From NCBI RefSeq assembly GCF_013340845.1, contig NZ_AP020335.1, positions 1,736,001 through 1,800,000 of the forward strand: DNA of 64,000 bases. The letters run 5' to 3'. Positions 19,188-29,509 of the stretch are shown in pieces. This DNA is from Hydrogenovibrio marinus (lineage in GTDB: Bacteria > Pseudomonadota > Gammaproteobacteria > Thiomicrospirales > Thiomicrospiraceae). Position numbers and translations under genes: made by a program. The notes under the pieces are model-generated. The model saw nothing but the letters and a program-made list of their open reading frames with translations, was not told where the DNA came from and did no database searches. Numbering within the stretch: position 1 is the first letter of the stretch; each line of letters opens with the position of its first letter.

Positions 19188-20870
19188 CTAAATCAGCTCC
19201 GTCAAATCAACCACGCGGCTAATTTCATCTAATGTTGTATCCCCTGAACGAACCCATTTCAAAGCATTTTGCAATATGGGACGAAACCCTTGGGAAATTG
19301 CCATTTCTAAAATCTGATGTTGCGAAGCTCGTTGCAAAATCAACTCATCCAACTCATCGGTAAATCTCAAGGTTTCGGTAATGGCAATCCTCCCCTTGTA
19401 GCCAATGTCATTACAGTGCTTACAACCTTGCGCGTGATAAAGGGTGATATCTTCTTCTGCTTTAATCCCCAAGATTTCTTTCTCAAAAGGTTCAGGTTTG
19501 TAAGGAGCCTTACAATTTGGACAAAGCCTACGCACTAAGCGCTGTGCGAGAATACCAATGATATTACCGGAAAGTATTGAAGGCTGAACGCCGATATCAA
19601 ATAATCTTGGAATAGAGCCAATCGCAGAGTTGGTATGCAAAGTTGCGAAAACTTGATGCCCTGTCATGGCGGCTCTTAGCGCCATTTCAGCCGTTTCACC
19701 ATCTCGAACCTCACCAATCAGAATAATATCTGGGTCTTGCCTCAACAGGGCTCTAACACCCGCAGCGAACGTCATCCCAATATCTTCATTAATAGATGTC
19801 TGGCGAATCATCGACATTGGGTACTCAACAGGATCTTCCAACGTCATGATATTTACACCTTCGTGATTGAGCTCATTCAACATCGAATAAAGCGTGGTGG
19901 TTTTCCCTGAACCCGTCGGCCCCGTCACCAAAAGGATACCCGTAGGACGAGACATCATCAGTTTCAAATCCTGATAACTGCCAGCATCTAAGCCAAGTTG
20001 TTCTAAAGGAACAATGCCTTTTTCCCGGTCCAAAATCCTCAATACAAAATTTTCACCATCTGTACCAGGCAGAGAAGACACCCTGAAATCAATTTTCCGT
20101 CCATGGACAATCAAGTCCATATGGCCATCTTGCGGCATTCTCTGATCGGTCAAGTCCAATTTGGCCATGACCTTCAAGCGCACTACCAAGCTTGACCATA
20201 TTGATTTGTGGAAAAGCCGAATCGTCGCCAACACACCATCAATACGATAACGAACGCGTATATAATGTTGCTCCGGCTCGAAATGGATGTCAGAAGCCCC
20301 ATTCTTAACCGCATCAGTCAAAATGGCATCGACCAACCTCACCATTGGCTGAGAGTATTCATCTTTTTCCGCTACGGAATAAAGGTCTACCTGACCGGTT
20401 TCCAACTCTCTAAGTATGCCGTCAATCGACAGTTCATAACCGTAATAATGATCTATTGCATGCTGAATATCGGTTTCTGAAACCAATACCGGTTCAATGC
20501 GAATATCTTTTTTTATGTGGCGCTTTAGTTTGTCCAACAACAAGATGTCATCGGGGCTCGCCATCGCAATTTTCAACCGATCGTCAGTTACACTAATCGG
20601 CATTACCAAATGACTTCTTGCAAAAGATTCCGAGACCAATGTTAATGCGTGGGAGTCTGGTACTACACCCTTCAAGGTCATGGAACTGTATCCGACAACC
20701 TCGCCTAAGATTTCTCTTGAGTCCTCTTCCGAAAGGAAGCCAAGTGATACCAAGATTTCCCCCAGCTTTTTCCCTGTCAGCTTTTGTTCAGTCAACGCAA
20801 TACGAAGCTGATCAGCGGTAATCACCCCTTCTAAAACGAGCTTGTCACCTAAACGCACCACTTGAGCCAA
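19188..20870 (-). CDS. mshE: Pilus assembly ATPase MshE (GspE/PilB family)
   Basis: 560 residues. The N-terminal MshEN-type domain, which binds cyclic di-GMP in Vibrio MshE, spans about 1-150 with LGEILVSLGFLSEED. The ATPase domain has Walker A GPTGSGKTTT near residue 325, an Asp box (MTLEDPVEYP), Walker B (DIILIGEVRD) and a His box (HQVFATLHTN). The zinc-binding cysteines CPNC and CKHC lie near 455-490. The MshEN arginine/leucine patterns appear to be present (VRLGDKLVLEG, then a second RSHL-type unit near residue 85), so c-di-GMP control is possible but inferred. It powers pilus extension. Confidence 0.93.
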   Translation of the reverse strand: MAQVVRLGDKLVLEGVITADQLRIALTEQKLTGKKLGEILVSLGFLSEEDSREILGEVVGYSSMTLKGVVPDSHALTLVSESFARSHLVMPISVTDDRLKIAMASPDDILLLDKLKRHIKKDIRIEPVLVSETDIQHAIDHYYGYELSIDGILRELETGQVDLYSVAEKDEYSQPMVRLVDAILTDAVKNGASDIHFEPEQHYIRVRYRIDGVLATIRLFHKSIWSSLVVRLKVMAKLDLTDQRMPQDGHMDLIVHGRKIDFRVSSLPGTDGENFVLRILDREKGIVPLEQLGLDAGSYQDLKLMMSRPTGILLVTGPTGSGKTTTLYSMLNELNHEGVNIMTLEDPVEYPMSMIRQTSINEDIGMTFAAGVRALLRQDPDIILIGEVRDGETAEMALRAAMTGHQVFATLHTNSAIGSIPRLFDIGVQPSILSGNIIGILAQRLVRRLCPNCKAPYKPEPFEKEILGIKAEEDITLYHAQGCKHCNDIGYKGRIAITETLRFTDELDELILQRASQHQILEMAISQGFRPILQNALKWVRSGDTTLDEISRVVDLTELI

Positions 20871-20872
20871 AG

Positions 20873-22714
20873 CTACTGCTCCCTACTGAGAAATTGATTG
20901 AGGACTACCAAACGTCGTTTAATGCTATTGGTATCAAATTCGGGTGAACTGACAGACGATTTCGCTAGCGCTTCATCATAGTATTGTTTCGCGAGCCGAT
21001 ACTCACCAAGCTGGTCTAAGCTAACAGCCAAATTCAACACATAAATCGGTTGAGCTGAATTATGTTGATAAGCTTTAAAGTAATAGGATTGTGCTGTTAC
21101 CCAGTCTTTTCTTTTGGCATAAGCGTTACCCAGTGCAAAGGTAGCTTCAGAATCATTTGGGCTTGCCTCTGCCAAACTTTTGAGCTCATCAATGGTTCGT
21201 TGATTACTATTTTCCAAAGATTGAATACTCAAAATCGCTTTTTGCGCCAACTGATTCCTCGGTTCCAATGCCAATACTTTTTGGTAATAAGCTACCGCCT
21301 TATTTTGTTCTCCCAGTTGCACCGCAACCGCTCCCAAACCAAAAAGAGCAGGAAGACTGCTTGAATCCTCTTCATAAGCTTGCTGGTAATAACGTCTCGC
21401 CGATTGCCAATCAGAACGCTGATATGCTTTGAATGCCATAGAGACAGCACTCTCCAGCTCTCGGCTGACGATTGTCATTTTAGGCGTGATTTGTTTAGGG
21501 AACTTTTGAGCAACTAACTCAGCTTTCTTGTGACCAGTTTGTTTTTGAGGTTTTAAAGGTGTCTTGTCAACTTTAGCCTCAACGGTCTTATTCGCCATTT
21601 TGCTTTCAATTGCTTTGCTTAAAACTGTCTCTGACTGTGTGACATCCGTTTGTTTTATATCCTGTTGATATGATGATAACGGGGTCTTTGGCTGCAATTC
21701 AGCATGAGAAAGCATTGCTGGTTCAACAACCCTAGGTTTGCTCAAAATCTGATAGCGCTGCAAATCTTCATCTATCACTGAGGATTGTTGATCAAAGTAG
21801 AGCATTGCATAATAGGCTAGTCCTAACAGCGCAAGAATGCCGCTGAAAAAATAGAGCCGCCATTTGCTTGGAAGGTGAGTTTTCTTACTGATTAAATGAG
21901 GTAAAATTAATCTGGTTTTCTTCTGCTGACTCTCAGTAGAACCGTAGCGCTGGTAACCGGGAATCTGCTCAAGACTCCAATCATGTTCATAGTGATTACT
22001 TGCTGATGCCGAAATTTCTTCCGAACCAATAATCTTAACTGAAGCTTCCAACTCATCATCATTATTTTGAGGTGAACTTTCAGAGTGCATAGTCTCCCAA
22101 GAATCTGGGATAATTTCTACAGACTCCTTGACAGGATCTTCTTCAGGAGCGCTGTCATCAAAAATAGTATTGCTTATATCGGCGGTACGTGAAGTATTAT
22201 CGGCTTCAAACTCAGATACCGCTAAGCGCGTTTCCAAATCATCTGAAATTGTCGACTTGGACTGAACAGAATCCTGTAGTCGAAATGCTAACCCATCGTT
22301 CAGTATTTCTTGACTAGGACTATCTAGATGAGCTGCATTTTCAGACACAAGCATTTCTTCTGAAAGGGAGACTTCAAAGCCCTCTGCAACCTCCAAAGGA
22401 GTTGCGGCGTGAGTAACGTCAACATGACTCACTTCCTGTGAAGCCATTGTGTCTTGCTCGACCTGACTATTGTCAATTTTCTGTGGTTGTTCTACTACCT
22501 CGAAATTAAACTTTAACGCCAATGGTTCATCAAACTCAGTGTCATTAGCCATATCTGCCGTTGCAGACAAGGAATCCGAAACAGAGGTCTCAACACTTTC
22601 TTGGCTTGGAGACATCATAACTATCGGTTCAACAGTTTCGTGATGTGTCGATTGCCCAGCCTGCTTCTTTTTCTCTTCGGCAGCTTTCTTTAAAGCTTCA
22701 AGCAAAACACTCAT
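20873..22714 (-). CDS. mshN: TPR protein MshN of the msh pilus cluster
   Basis: 613 residues. It opens with MSVLLEALKKAAEEKKKQ, the conserved MshN/GspC-like cytoplasmic motif, followed by about 260 acidic, low-complexity residues. One membrane helix lies near 287-307 (FFSGILALLGLAYYAMLYF), and the periplasmic part ends in at least four TPR units (about 430-605). MshN is thought to connect the pilus machine across the periplasm. The long acidic cytoplasmic region is unusual in size. It starts directly after the mshL stop (TAAATG). Confidence 0.8.
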   Translation of the reverse strand: MSVLLEALKKAAEEKKKQAGQSTHHETVEPIVMMSPSQESVETSVSDSLSATADMANDTEFDEPLALKFNFEVVEQPQKIDNSQVEQDTMASQEVSHVDVTHAATPLEVAEGFEVSLSEEMLVSENAAHLDSPSQEILNDGLAFRLQDSVQSKSTISDDLETRLAVSEFEADNTSRTADISNTIFDDSAPEEDPVKESVEIIPDSWETMHSESSPQNNDDELEASVKIIGSEEISASASNHYEHDWSLEQIPGYQRYGSTESQQKKTRLILPHLISKKTHLPSKWRLYFFSGILALLGLAYYAMLYFDQQSSVIDEDLQRYQILSKPRVVEPAMLSHAELQPKTPLSSYQQDIKQTDVTQSETVLSKAIESKMANKTVEAKVDKTPLKPQKQTGHKKAELVAQKFPKQITPKMTIVSRELESAVSMAFKAYQRSDWQSARRYYQQAYEEDSSSLPALFGLGAVAVQLGEQNKAVAYYQKVLALEPRNQLAQKAILSIQSLENSNQRTIDELKSLAEASPNDSEATFALGNAYAKRKDWVTAQSYYFKAYQHNSAQPIYVLNLAVSLDQLGEYRLAKQYYDEALAKSSVSSPEFDTNSIKRRLVVLNQFLSREQ

Positions 22715-24424
22715 TTAACTCGACTTCGTCTTAAGAAACTTTCTGACTGATTTCAGGTCGCCATTATCAATATCAGGATTATTCACAATAATGGGACGGA
22801 TAAAGATAATGAGTTCTGTCTTCTTCACCGTATCATCTCGGTAGGTAAACAAATCCCCTAACCACGGAATTGAGCTTAAAAATGGCACTCCCTGTTTTTG
22901 ATTATCGTGCGTATCTTGAATCAAGCCACCGATAATCGCTGTTTGTTTATCTCTAAGCTTCAGAACCGAGTCCATTTCTCGCTCCTGAACGACAGGAATT
23001 TCGCTTTTTACATTTTGCTTGGCAAGTTCAGGGTTCGGATCATTTACATAGCCTACAATTCTTGAAAGTGTTGGGCGCACATTAATCGAAATCTTGCCAT
23101 CATCTGAAATAAACGGAGTCATGTTCATCATAAAGCCCACTGGAACAGTGTGCACAGTCGTTTCAAAAGTCGTACTCTGTAGGCCATTACTGATTTGCGA
23201 ATCTACTTCAACCGTGAAATACACTTGGTTTTTAACCACTTTCAACATAGCTGACTGGTTGTTCATCGCCATAATCTTCGGACTGGAAAGCACCTTGGTA
23301 TTACCAAACTGTTGCAACATCTTCAAATCAAACATTCCATTGGACAACGAGAGATTAAAGAAAGGTGCATTAGACAGATTCAATCCCAACAATTTCTGTG
23401 ATGCGGAATTGCTGCCACTCACTGCCGACCAGTCGACACCCGCCTGATATTGATCGTTCAACTCAACTTCAACGACCGTAGCTTCAATCAACACTTGTTT
23501 GGAAGTGCGATGCATCACTTTATCCAGATAATGTGAGATCCTTTGTTGACGATTTCTCGTGGTGTAAACTGATACAAGCCCAGCTTCCTTATTAACAACA
23601 ACATTGTCCGTATTCTTAACTTTAATATCAGTCACAGAATCAGTGTCTCCACCCGAAGCACTTGTATTTTTAGTCAACGAACCGCCATCTATTCCAGCGG
23701 AGGATTCAGCGTTATGATTGCTATTGCGAACCCGAACGTTTTTGGTAACTTCGGATCCCAACTGAGCCATTGAAGAAATATTACTCACCAATGCCCCCCA
23801 AAAATCGTTGGTCGTCTCTACATTCATACGAAACTCACTGGCTTTCGCATCACCAGAATCAGAACCGTTACCAATATCTCCTACTGACATTTTCATCACG
23901 GTAGAGTCTTTGACCTGTTTTCTTACATTGACGTAGTCCACACGATAGGTGTGCCAGTATGGAGTATCTGGTCGGATACTAATGGTTCCATTCGACAACT
24001 CATAAACAGCCCCCACCTGCTCGGTAATTCTTTTTAGAATTTCGTCCAAAGGTTGATTAAGCGCATTGATCGTAACCTCTCCTTTTACTTCCGAAGATAA
24101 ATCAAGTTGTTTCTTGGCATCCACTGATAAGTTATAGAGCAGGTCATTCACGGGAACCTTTACCGCAGACACACTGTAAAGCTTTTTGACGACACCAGTA
24201 TCTGGGTTGATGTTAATAGCCTGTACGCCCACCAAGCTAGGAATTGGCGCGTCCATTTGGGCACTTCCGTCACTCTTCAGCGTTGGTCTCGTGGTCAAAT
24301 GCCCTTCAAGATTAAAATCTTTGGATAATGGTGGCGCAACCGGATCCCGCTTTACGGTTTGTGACGTACTGCATGACTGCAACCCAAAAAATAGAATGGA
24401 TAGTGCAAAAATTTTCGTTTTCAT
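22715..24424 (-). CDS. mshL: Outer-membrane pilus secretin MshL
   Basis: 569 residues. A lipoprotein signal ends in the lipobox LQSC near residue 18. An N-terminal secretin/TonB short domain follows (about 85-165), then a Ser/Asn/Gly-rich stretch, and the conserved secretin pore domain (about 310-555) with VEVELNDQYQAGVDW, VLSSPKIMAMNNQSAMLKVV and GLIQDTHDNQKQGVPFLSSI. It forms the ring through which the pilus leaves the cell. The start overlaps mshM by four bases (ATGA). Confidence 0.92.
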   Translation of the reverse strand: MKTKIFALSILFFGLQSCSTSQTVKRDPVAPPLSKDFNLEGHLTTRPTLKSDGSAQMDAPIPSLVGVQAININPDTGVVKKLYSVSAVKVPVNDLLYNLSVDAKKQLDLSSEVKGEVTINALNQPLDEILKRITEQVGAVYELSNGTISIRPDTPYWHTYRVDYVNVRKQVKDSTVMKMSVGDIGNGSDSGDAKASEFRMNVETTNDFWGALVSNISSMAQLGSEVTKNVRVRNSNHNAESSAGIDGGSLTKNTSASGGDTDSVTDIKVKNTDNVVVNKEAGLVSVYTTRNRQQRISHYLDKVMHRTSKQVLIEATVVEVELNDQYQAGVDWSAVSGSNSASQKLLGLNLSNAPFFNLSLSNGMFDLKMLQQFGNTKVLSSPKIMAMNNQSAMLKVVKNQVYFTVEVDSQISNGLQSTTFETTVHTVPVGFMMNMTPFISDDGKISINVRPTLSRIVGYVNDPNPELAKQNVKSEIPVVQEREMDSVLKLRDKQTAIIGGLIQDTHDNQKQGVPFLSSIPWLGDLFTYRDDTVKKTELIIFIRPIIVNNPDIDNGDLKSVRKFLKTKSS

Positions 24425-25761
24425 AGTGCAGCCTTTAACTGTTGAACAGTTAGTACGCGTGAAGCCAGCTGTGGCATTTCATTGGAGAATTGTTCTTGTA
24501 GCGTCTTAACCGCTTCTTGTGAGAGGTTGCTAACATCAAAGAATGTCAAGGTTTCAAAAAGATTTTTAGCAGGATTAAGGTTCAACAACACATACACTTT
24601 AGATTGTTGGGCTTGAGAGATTTTTGACGTGACTTCTTTATACATAGACTGAAAATCATGAATATGGTCTCGTGACAACAGAAGCAATTCACCACTATTG
24701 GGTAACTGCTGGAGATACTGAAATGCCGACATGTTTAATCGGTATAGCACTTTGATGGTTTTGATGTTCGTATCAGTCTTCTCGGACAGCTCTTTGATTG
24801 ATAAAGTGTTTGACGTAATTGGCATTTGACTGGCATTTTTCGGAATGACAACCATTCCTTGCCCTTTCTGCCATACGAAAGCCATCACACTTAATGAAAT
24901 CAGCAAACCACCAAAAACAACCGCGTATCTTGGCCAGATACCTTTGCCTTTATTAGAGGTCGATGATGAATAACCTAATGCTTTAAGATGCTTTTTCTTA
25001 ACTTGCATATCGCCATCACTAAACGCCGCCATCAAAAGCTTATCGGCTAGCAAATTGATCGCTCTTGGAAAGCCCCCTGATATCTTCCATACTTGCTTCG
25101 CAAGCTTGCTGGTAAAGACATCTTGATCCAGTCGCCCGGCAACGCGCATTCGATAGTTCAGATACATGAACACTTCATTAGCATTGAATGGAGGAAGCGT
25201 TAACTCCGCTGCAATACGATCTTTTAGAGGCTTGACTCGCACATCATTAAGCGTGACATCCAACTCGGGCTGACCAAACAAAACCATTTGTAAGAGTTTA
25301 TCGGTTTCGGTTTCCAAGTTACCGAGCAAGCGCACCTCTTCTAATGCATCTAAGGTCATTGACTGAGCTTCATCGACCAACATGACAACTCGTTTACCTT
25401 GTGCATAAGCTTCAATCAAACGTGCCTGCAAACGTCTAACAAGATCATGCTTTGTATCCGTTGAATCATAAGGAATTTGTAATTCACTACAAATGAACTT
25501 CAAGAAGTCGATTGGAGATAAATTAGGGGAAGAGATATAGATATTTTGGTAGTGCTTGGGAAGCTTTTCGACCAGCATGCGTAACATCATTGTTTTGCCG
25601 ACGCCGACTTCACCCACTACCTTTACAATGCCATCCCCCCTGAGAATCGAGTACAACAAGGCTTCAACCATTTCTTCTCTGGATGCTTGCTTGTAAAAAT
25701 ATGACAAATCTGGGGAAATTTTAAAGGGAAGTTCTTTTAAACCGAAAAAAGATCGATACAT
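24421..25761 (-). CDS. mshM: AAA ATPase MshM (ExeA/GspA family)
   Basis: 446 residues. The start MYRSFFGLKELPFKISPD is typical of ExeA/MshM. Walker A is GEVGVGKTMM near residue 52, and Walker B is VVMLVDEAQSM near residue 130. A membrane helix lies near 290-310, and the periplasmic C-terminus has Gln-rich strands. The family uses ATP to help place or assemble the secretin through the cell wall. It is the first gene of the cluster; 146 AT-rich bases separate it from the ilvC terminator, and the promoter should lie there. Confidence 0.88.
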   Translation of the reverse strand: MYRSFFGLKELPFKISPDLSYFYKQASREEMVEALLYSILRGDGIVKVVGEVGVGKTMMLRMLVEKLPKHYQNIYISSPNLSPIDFLKFICSELQIPYDSTDTKHDLVRRLQARLIEAYAQGKRVVMLVDEAQSMTLDALEEVRLLGNLETETDKLLQMVLFGQPELDVTLNDVRVKPLKDRIAAELTLPPFNANEVFMYLNYRMRVAGRLDQDVFTSKLAKQVWKISGGFPRAINLLADKLLMAAFSDGDMQVKKKHLKALGYSSSTSNKGKGIWPRYAVVFGGLLISLSVMAFVWQKGQGMVVIPKNASQMPITSNTLSIKELSEKTDTNIKTIKVLYRLNMSAFQYLQQLPNSGELLLLSRDHIHDFQSMYKEVTSKISQAQQSKVYVLLNLNPAKNLFETLTFFDVSNLSQEAVKTLQEQFSNEMPQLASRVLTVQQLKAAL

Positions 25762-25907
25762 GCGCTCATTTACATATAGGTATCAGGCCTTGGAAATTAA
25801 ACCCGGCCCAAAATAATTATAATTTTATACGTCAATTTACCCTAAAGTGAGGGTGCTTTCAATCCTTCTTTGTGAGCAATTAAATTAACTTCATAAACAC
25901 TAGACAC

Positions 25908-25931
25908 AAAAAAACCGCCCGTAGGCGGCTT
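25908..25931 (-). terminator. Terminator after ilvC
   Basis: On the minus strand, AAGCCGCC, loop TACG and GGCGGTT are followed by a run of eight T. It lies about 22 bases after the ilvC stop. Confidence 0.9.
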
Positions 25932-25952
25932 TCGCAAAGCATTGATAAGAGA

Positions 25953-26978
<1,026 letters not shown>

Positions 26979-27001
26979 TTAACTTACTCAATTGTTAAAA
27001 T

Positions 27002-27493
27002 TTATAAATGTAATGATTTTTCACCACGCATCAGACCAACGACGCCGGAACGAACTGTCTCGACAATCACACCTTGATCCAACGCTTCGATAAACGCGTC
27101 TAGTTTTTGGCTTTCACCAACCAACTGAACCGAATAAATATTGGCTGTAACATCCACAATGGTGCCACGGAAAATATCCGCCAAGCGTTTTACTTCTTCA
27201 CGCATTGCACCTGTTGCTTTGACTTTCACCAACATCAACTCCCTTTCAATATGAGAGCCTTCGGTGATATCGACAACCTTGATAACGTCGACCAAGCGAT
27301 TCAAATGCTTGACGATTTGTTCAATCTGGTAGTCGTTACCGTATGAAACCAACGTTAAACGCGAAATGGTTTCATCTTCTGTGGGTGCGACAGTCAAAGT
27401 CTGGATGTTGTATCCACGAGCAGAAAACAACCCGGCAACACGAGATAGTGCACCAGATTCATTTTCCATTAACATCGAAATAATATGCTTCAT
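27002..27493 (-). CDS. ilvH: Acetolactate synthase small subunit
   Basis: A 163-residue regulatory subunit that stimulates the large subunit and carries valine feedback inhibition. The N-terminal ACT domain is clear (ISMLMENESGALSRVAGLFS, then RGYNIQTLTVAPT), followed by the ALS-SS C-terminal domain (about 80-160). It lies ten bases after the large subunit gene on the same strand. Confidence 0.95.
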   Translation of the reverse strand: MKHIISMLMENESGALSRVAGLFSARGYNIQTLTVAPTEDETISRLTLVSYGNDYQIEQIVKHLNRLVDVIKVVDITEGSHIERELMLVKVKATGAMREEVKRLADIFRGTIVDVTANIYSVQLVGESQKLDAFIEALDQGVIVETVRSGVVGLMRGEKSLHL

Positions 27494-27503
27494 CTTATCA
27501 CCC

Positions 27504-29207
27504 CTACACCAAGATCATTTCATCTAGCCCAGCACCAGCAGGAACCATCGGATAAACGTTTTCCTGTTGATCGGTGATAATATCGACAAATACAAATTTA
27601 TCTTTGTTCTTATCTGAGAATACTTCTTCCAATTGCGCTCTCATGGTTTCAGGGTTATCAATGCGAACACCGACATGCCCGTAAGCTTCTGTCAGCTTCA
27701 CAAAATCAGGCAATGAATCCATATAAGACATTGAATAACGTCTGTCATAGAAGAATTCCTGCCATTGCCGAACCATTCCCAAAAAGCCATTATTCAAACA
27801 GATGACCTTGATAGGCAAACCATACTGCATACAAGTGGACATTTCTTGGATGTTCATTTGAATTGAACCTTCACCCGTCACACAAATAACAGTGTCATCA
27901 GGAAACGCAGCCTGCACACCCATTGCCGCAGGCAAACCGAATCCCATTGTTCCCAGACCACCGGAATTAATCCAACGTCTTGGTTTATTGAAACGGTAAT
28001 ACTGCGCGGCAAACATTTGGTGCTGACCGACATCAGAAGTAACGTAGGCATCACCATTCGTCACTTCCCATACGGCTTGCATAGCTGCTTGTGGTTTGAT
28101 CTTGTTACCAATTTGCTCATAACGCAAACAATCCGTCGAGCGCCAAGTGTTGATTTGCTCCCACCAAGATGCCAATGCTTCAGCATTAGCTTCTACAGGG
28201 TGCTTGCTCAACAAGTTCAGCATTTCGCTTAGCACTTGTTTAACAGGGCCAACAATTGGAATATCTACGGCAACATTTTTTGAAATAGAAGCCGGATCGA
28301 TATCAATATGAATAACTTTAGCATCCGGGCAAAACTTCTCAAGATTGCCCGTTACTCGGTCATCAAAACGCGCGCCAATCGCAATAATCAAATCAGAGTT
28401 ATGCATGGCCAAATTCGCTTCATAAGTACCATGCATTCCCAACATTCCGACAAATTGAGAATCATCTGCTGGGAAAGACCCCAACCCCATCAAGGTATTG
28501 GTTACAGGGAAGTTCAACTTACGAGCTAACTCCGTCAACTCATAGGAAGCATCCCCCAAAACGACGCCGCCACCGGTGTATAAAATCGGTCTTTCAGCCG
28601 ACATCATCATCTCGATGGCTTTTTTAATCTGTCCACTATGGCCTTTCGTCACAGGTACGTAGGAGCGCAAACTAACTTCTTGTGGATATTCATAGTTGCT
28701 TTTGGCGTTTTGTACATCTTTCGGGATGTCAACGACAACAGGGCCAGGTCGGCCTGTCGTGGCGATGTAAAAAGCTTTTTTGAGCGTCATCGCAAGATCA
28801 TTAACATCCTTGACCAAGAAGTTGTGTTTGACGATCGGTCTTGTAATCCCAACCGTGTCGATTTCCTGGAATGCATCCAGACCAATCAACGCAGTCGGCA
28901 CCTGCCCGGTAATAACAACCAACGGAATCGAGTCCATAAATGCCGTCGCGATTCCCGTAACGGTATTGGTTGCTCCCGGACCTGAAGTCACAAGCGTCAC
29001 TCCTGGCTTACCTGTAGAACGAGCGAAGCCATCCGCAGCATGTACGGCAGCTTGTTCGTGACGCACCAAAACGTGTTTCAGTTTTTTAGCGTCAGTATCA
29101 AGAGCATCATAGATAGGCAATGCCGCACCACCAGGATACCCCCAAATATACTCTACTCCCTCATCTTCTAGGTAATGCACTAGAATCTGAGCACCAGTTA
29201 ATTCCAC
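27504..29207 (-). CDS. ilvI: Acetolactate synthase large subunit
   Basis: 567 residues. This thiamine-diphosphate and FAD enzyme makes acetolactate, the first common step of branched-chain amino acid synthesis. The catalytic glutamate lies in RHEQAAVHAADGFAR near residue 50. The central FAD/ROK-like domain spans about 190-345. The diphosphate-binding motif is VTGEGSIQMN near residue 440, followed by NNGFLGMVRQWQ. A GGAGG ribosome site precedes the ATG, just after a structured leader. I use ilvI because of the adjacent ilvH; ilvB would be equivalent. Confidence 0.96.
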   Translation of the reverse strand: MELTGAQILVHYLEDEGVEYIWGYPGGAALPIYDALDTDAKKLKHVLVRHEQAAVHAADGFARSTGKPGVTLVTSGPGATNTVTGIATAFMDSIPLVVITGQVPTALIGLDAFQEIDTVGITRPIVKHNFLVKDVNDLAMTLKKAFYIATTGRPGPVVVDIPKDVQNAKSNYEYPQEVSLRSYVPVTKGHSGQIKKAIEMMMSAERPILYTGGGVVLGDASYELTELARKLNFPVTNTLMGLGSFPADDSQFVGMLGMHGTYEANLAMHNSDLIIAIGARFDDRVTGNLEKFCPDAKVIHIDIDPASISKNVAVDIPIVGPVKQVLSEMLNLLSKHPVEANAEALASWWEQINTWRSTDCLRYEQIGNKIKPQAAMQAVWEVTNGDAYVTSDVGQHQMFAAQYYRFNKPRRWINSGGLGTMGFGLPAAMGVQAAFPDDTVICVTGEGSIQMNIQEMSTCMQYGLPIKVICLNNGFLGMVRQWQEFFYDRRYSMSYMDSLPDFVKLTEAYGHVGVRIDNPETMRAQLEEVFSDKNKDKFVFVDIITDQQENVYPMVPAGAGLDEMILV

Positions 29208-29226
29208 AACAACGGTCCTCCATATA

Positions 29227-29330
29227 AAAGTATTCCGACCTGACTTTTAAGTGCTTGTTTTGCAAAGCAAGCCGAATACTTTCAACTAAAAAAATTTTCG
29301 AACGAATTCTTACAAAAATTTGTGTAAGAA
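29227..29330 (-). promoter_or_regulatory. Structured leader of the ilvIHC operon
   Basis: On the minus strand, the predicted untranslated leader contains a perfect eight-base hairpin TTCTTACA/TGTAAGAA (29307-29330). A nine-base outer stem AAAGTATTC/GAATACTTT follows (29274-29282 with 29227-29235) and encloses an inner GCTTG/CAAGC stem (29253-29272). The outer stem closes six to seven bases before the GGAGG of ilvI. There is no T run, so it does not look like a simple terminator, and I find no Leu/Ile/Val-rich leader peptide. Confidence 0.5.
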
Positions 29331-29339
29331 AAGTAAGCG

Positions 29340-29368
29340 ATTATATAACAAAACCTTATGACAGGGAA
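29340..29368 (-). promoter_or_regulatory. Candidate ilvI promoter
   Basis: On the minus strand there is a perfect TATAAT (29340-29345), with TTCCCT 17 bases upstream (29363-29368). The -10 is strong and the -35 is poor. Transcription would start near 29333 and include the structured leader. Confidence 0.4.
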
Positions 29369-29509
29369 CGGCAAATTGGACAGGAATGTGCTTAACCAAG
29401 CATTTTTTAATGCTCAGTTCAAAATTCCTGATTCCAATCCTTACCAGAAGTGAAAAATAGCCAAATAGATTTCCGTAGTCAAGAAAGCTATTTTCTCTTG
29501 ATTATGAGG

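Larger units (their letters stand above)
29208..29509 (-). other. 302-base intergenic region upstream of ilvI
   Basis: It holds the ilvI ribosome site, a structured leader (29227-29330) and a candidate promoter (29340-29368). Beyond these, the part toward orn (29370-29509) is AT-rich, with only a weak TCAAGA/TCTTGA inverted repeat near 29479-29501 just after the orn stop. No coding region is evident. Confidence 0.6.

Noticed and set aside
29208-29333. Branched-chain attenuator with leader peptide before ilvI
   Set aside because: No ATG-started peptide rich in Leu, Ile or Val codons and no T-run terminator were found in the leader.
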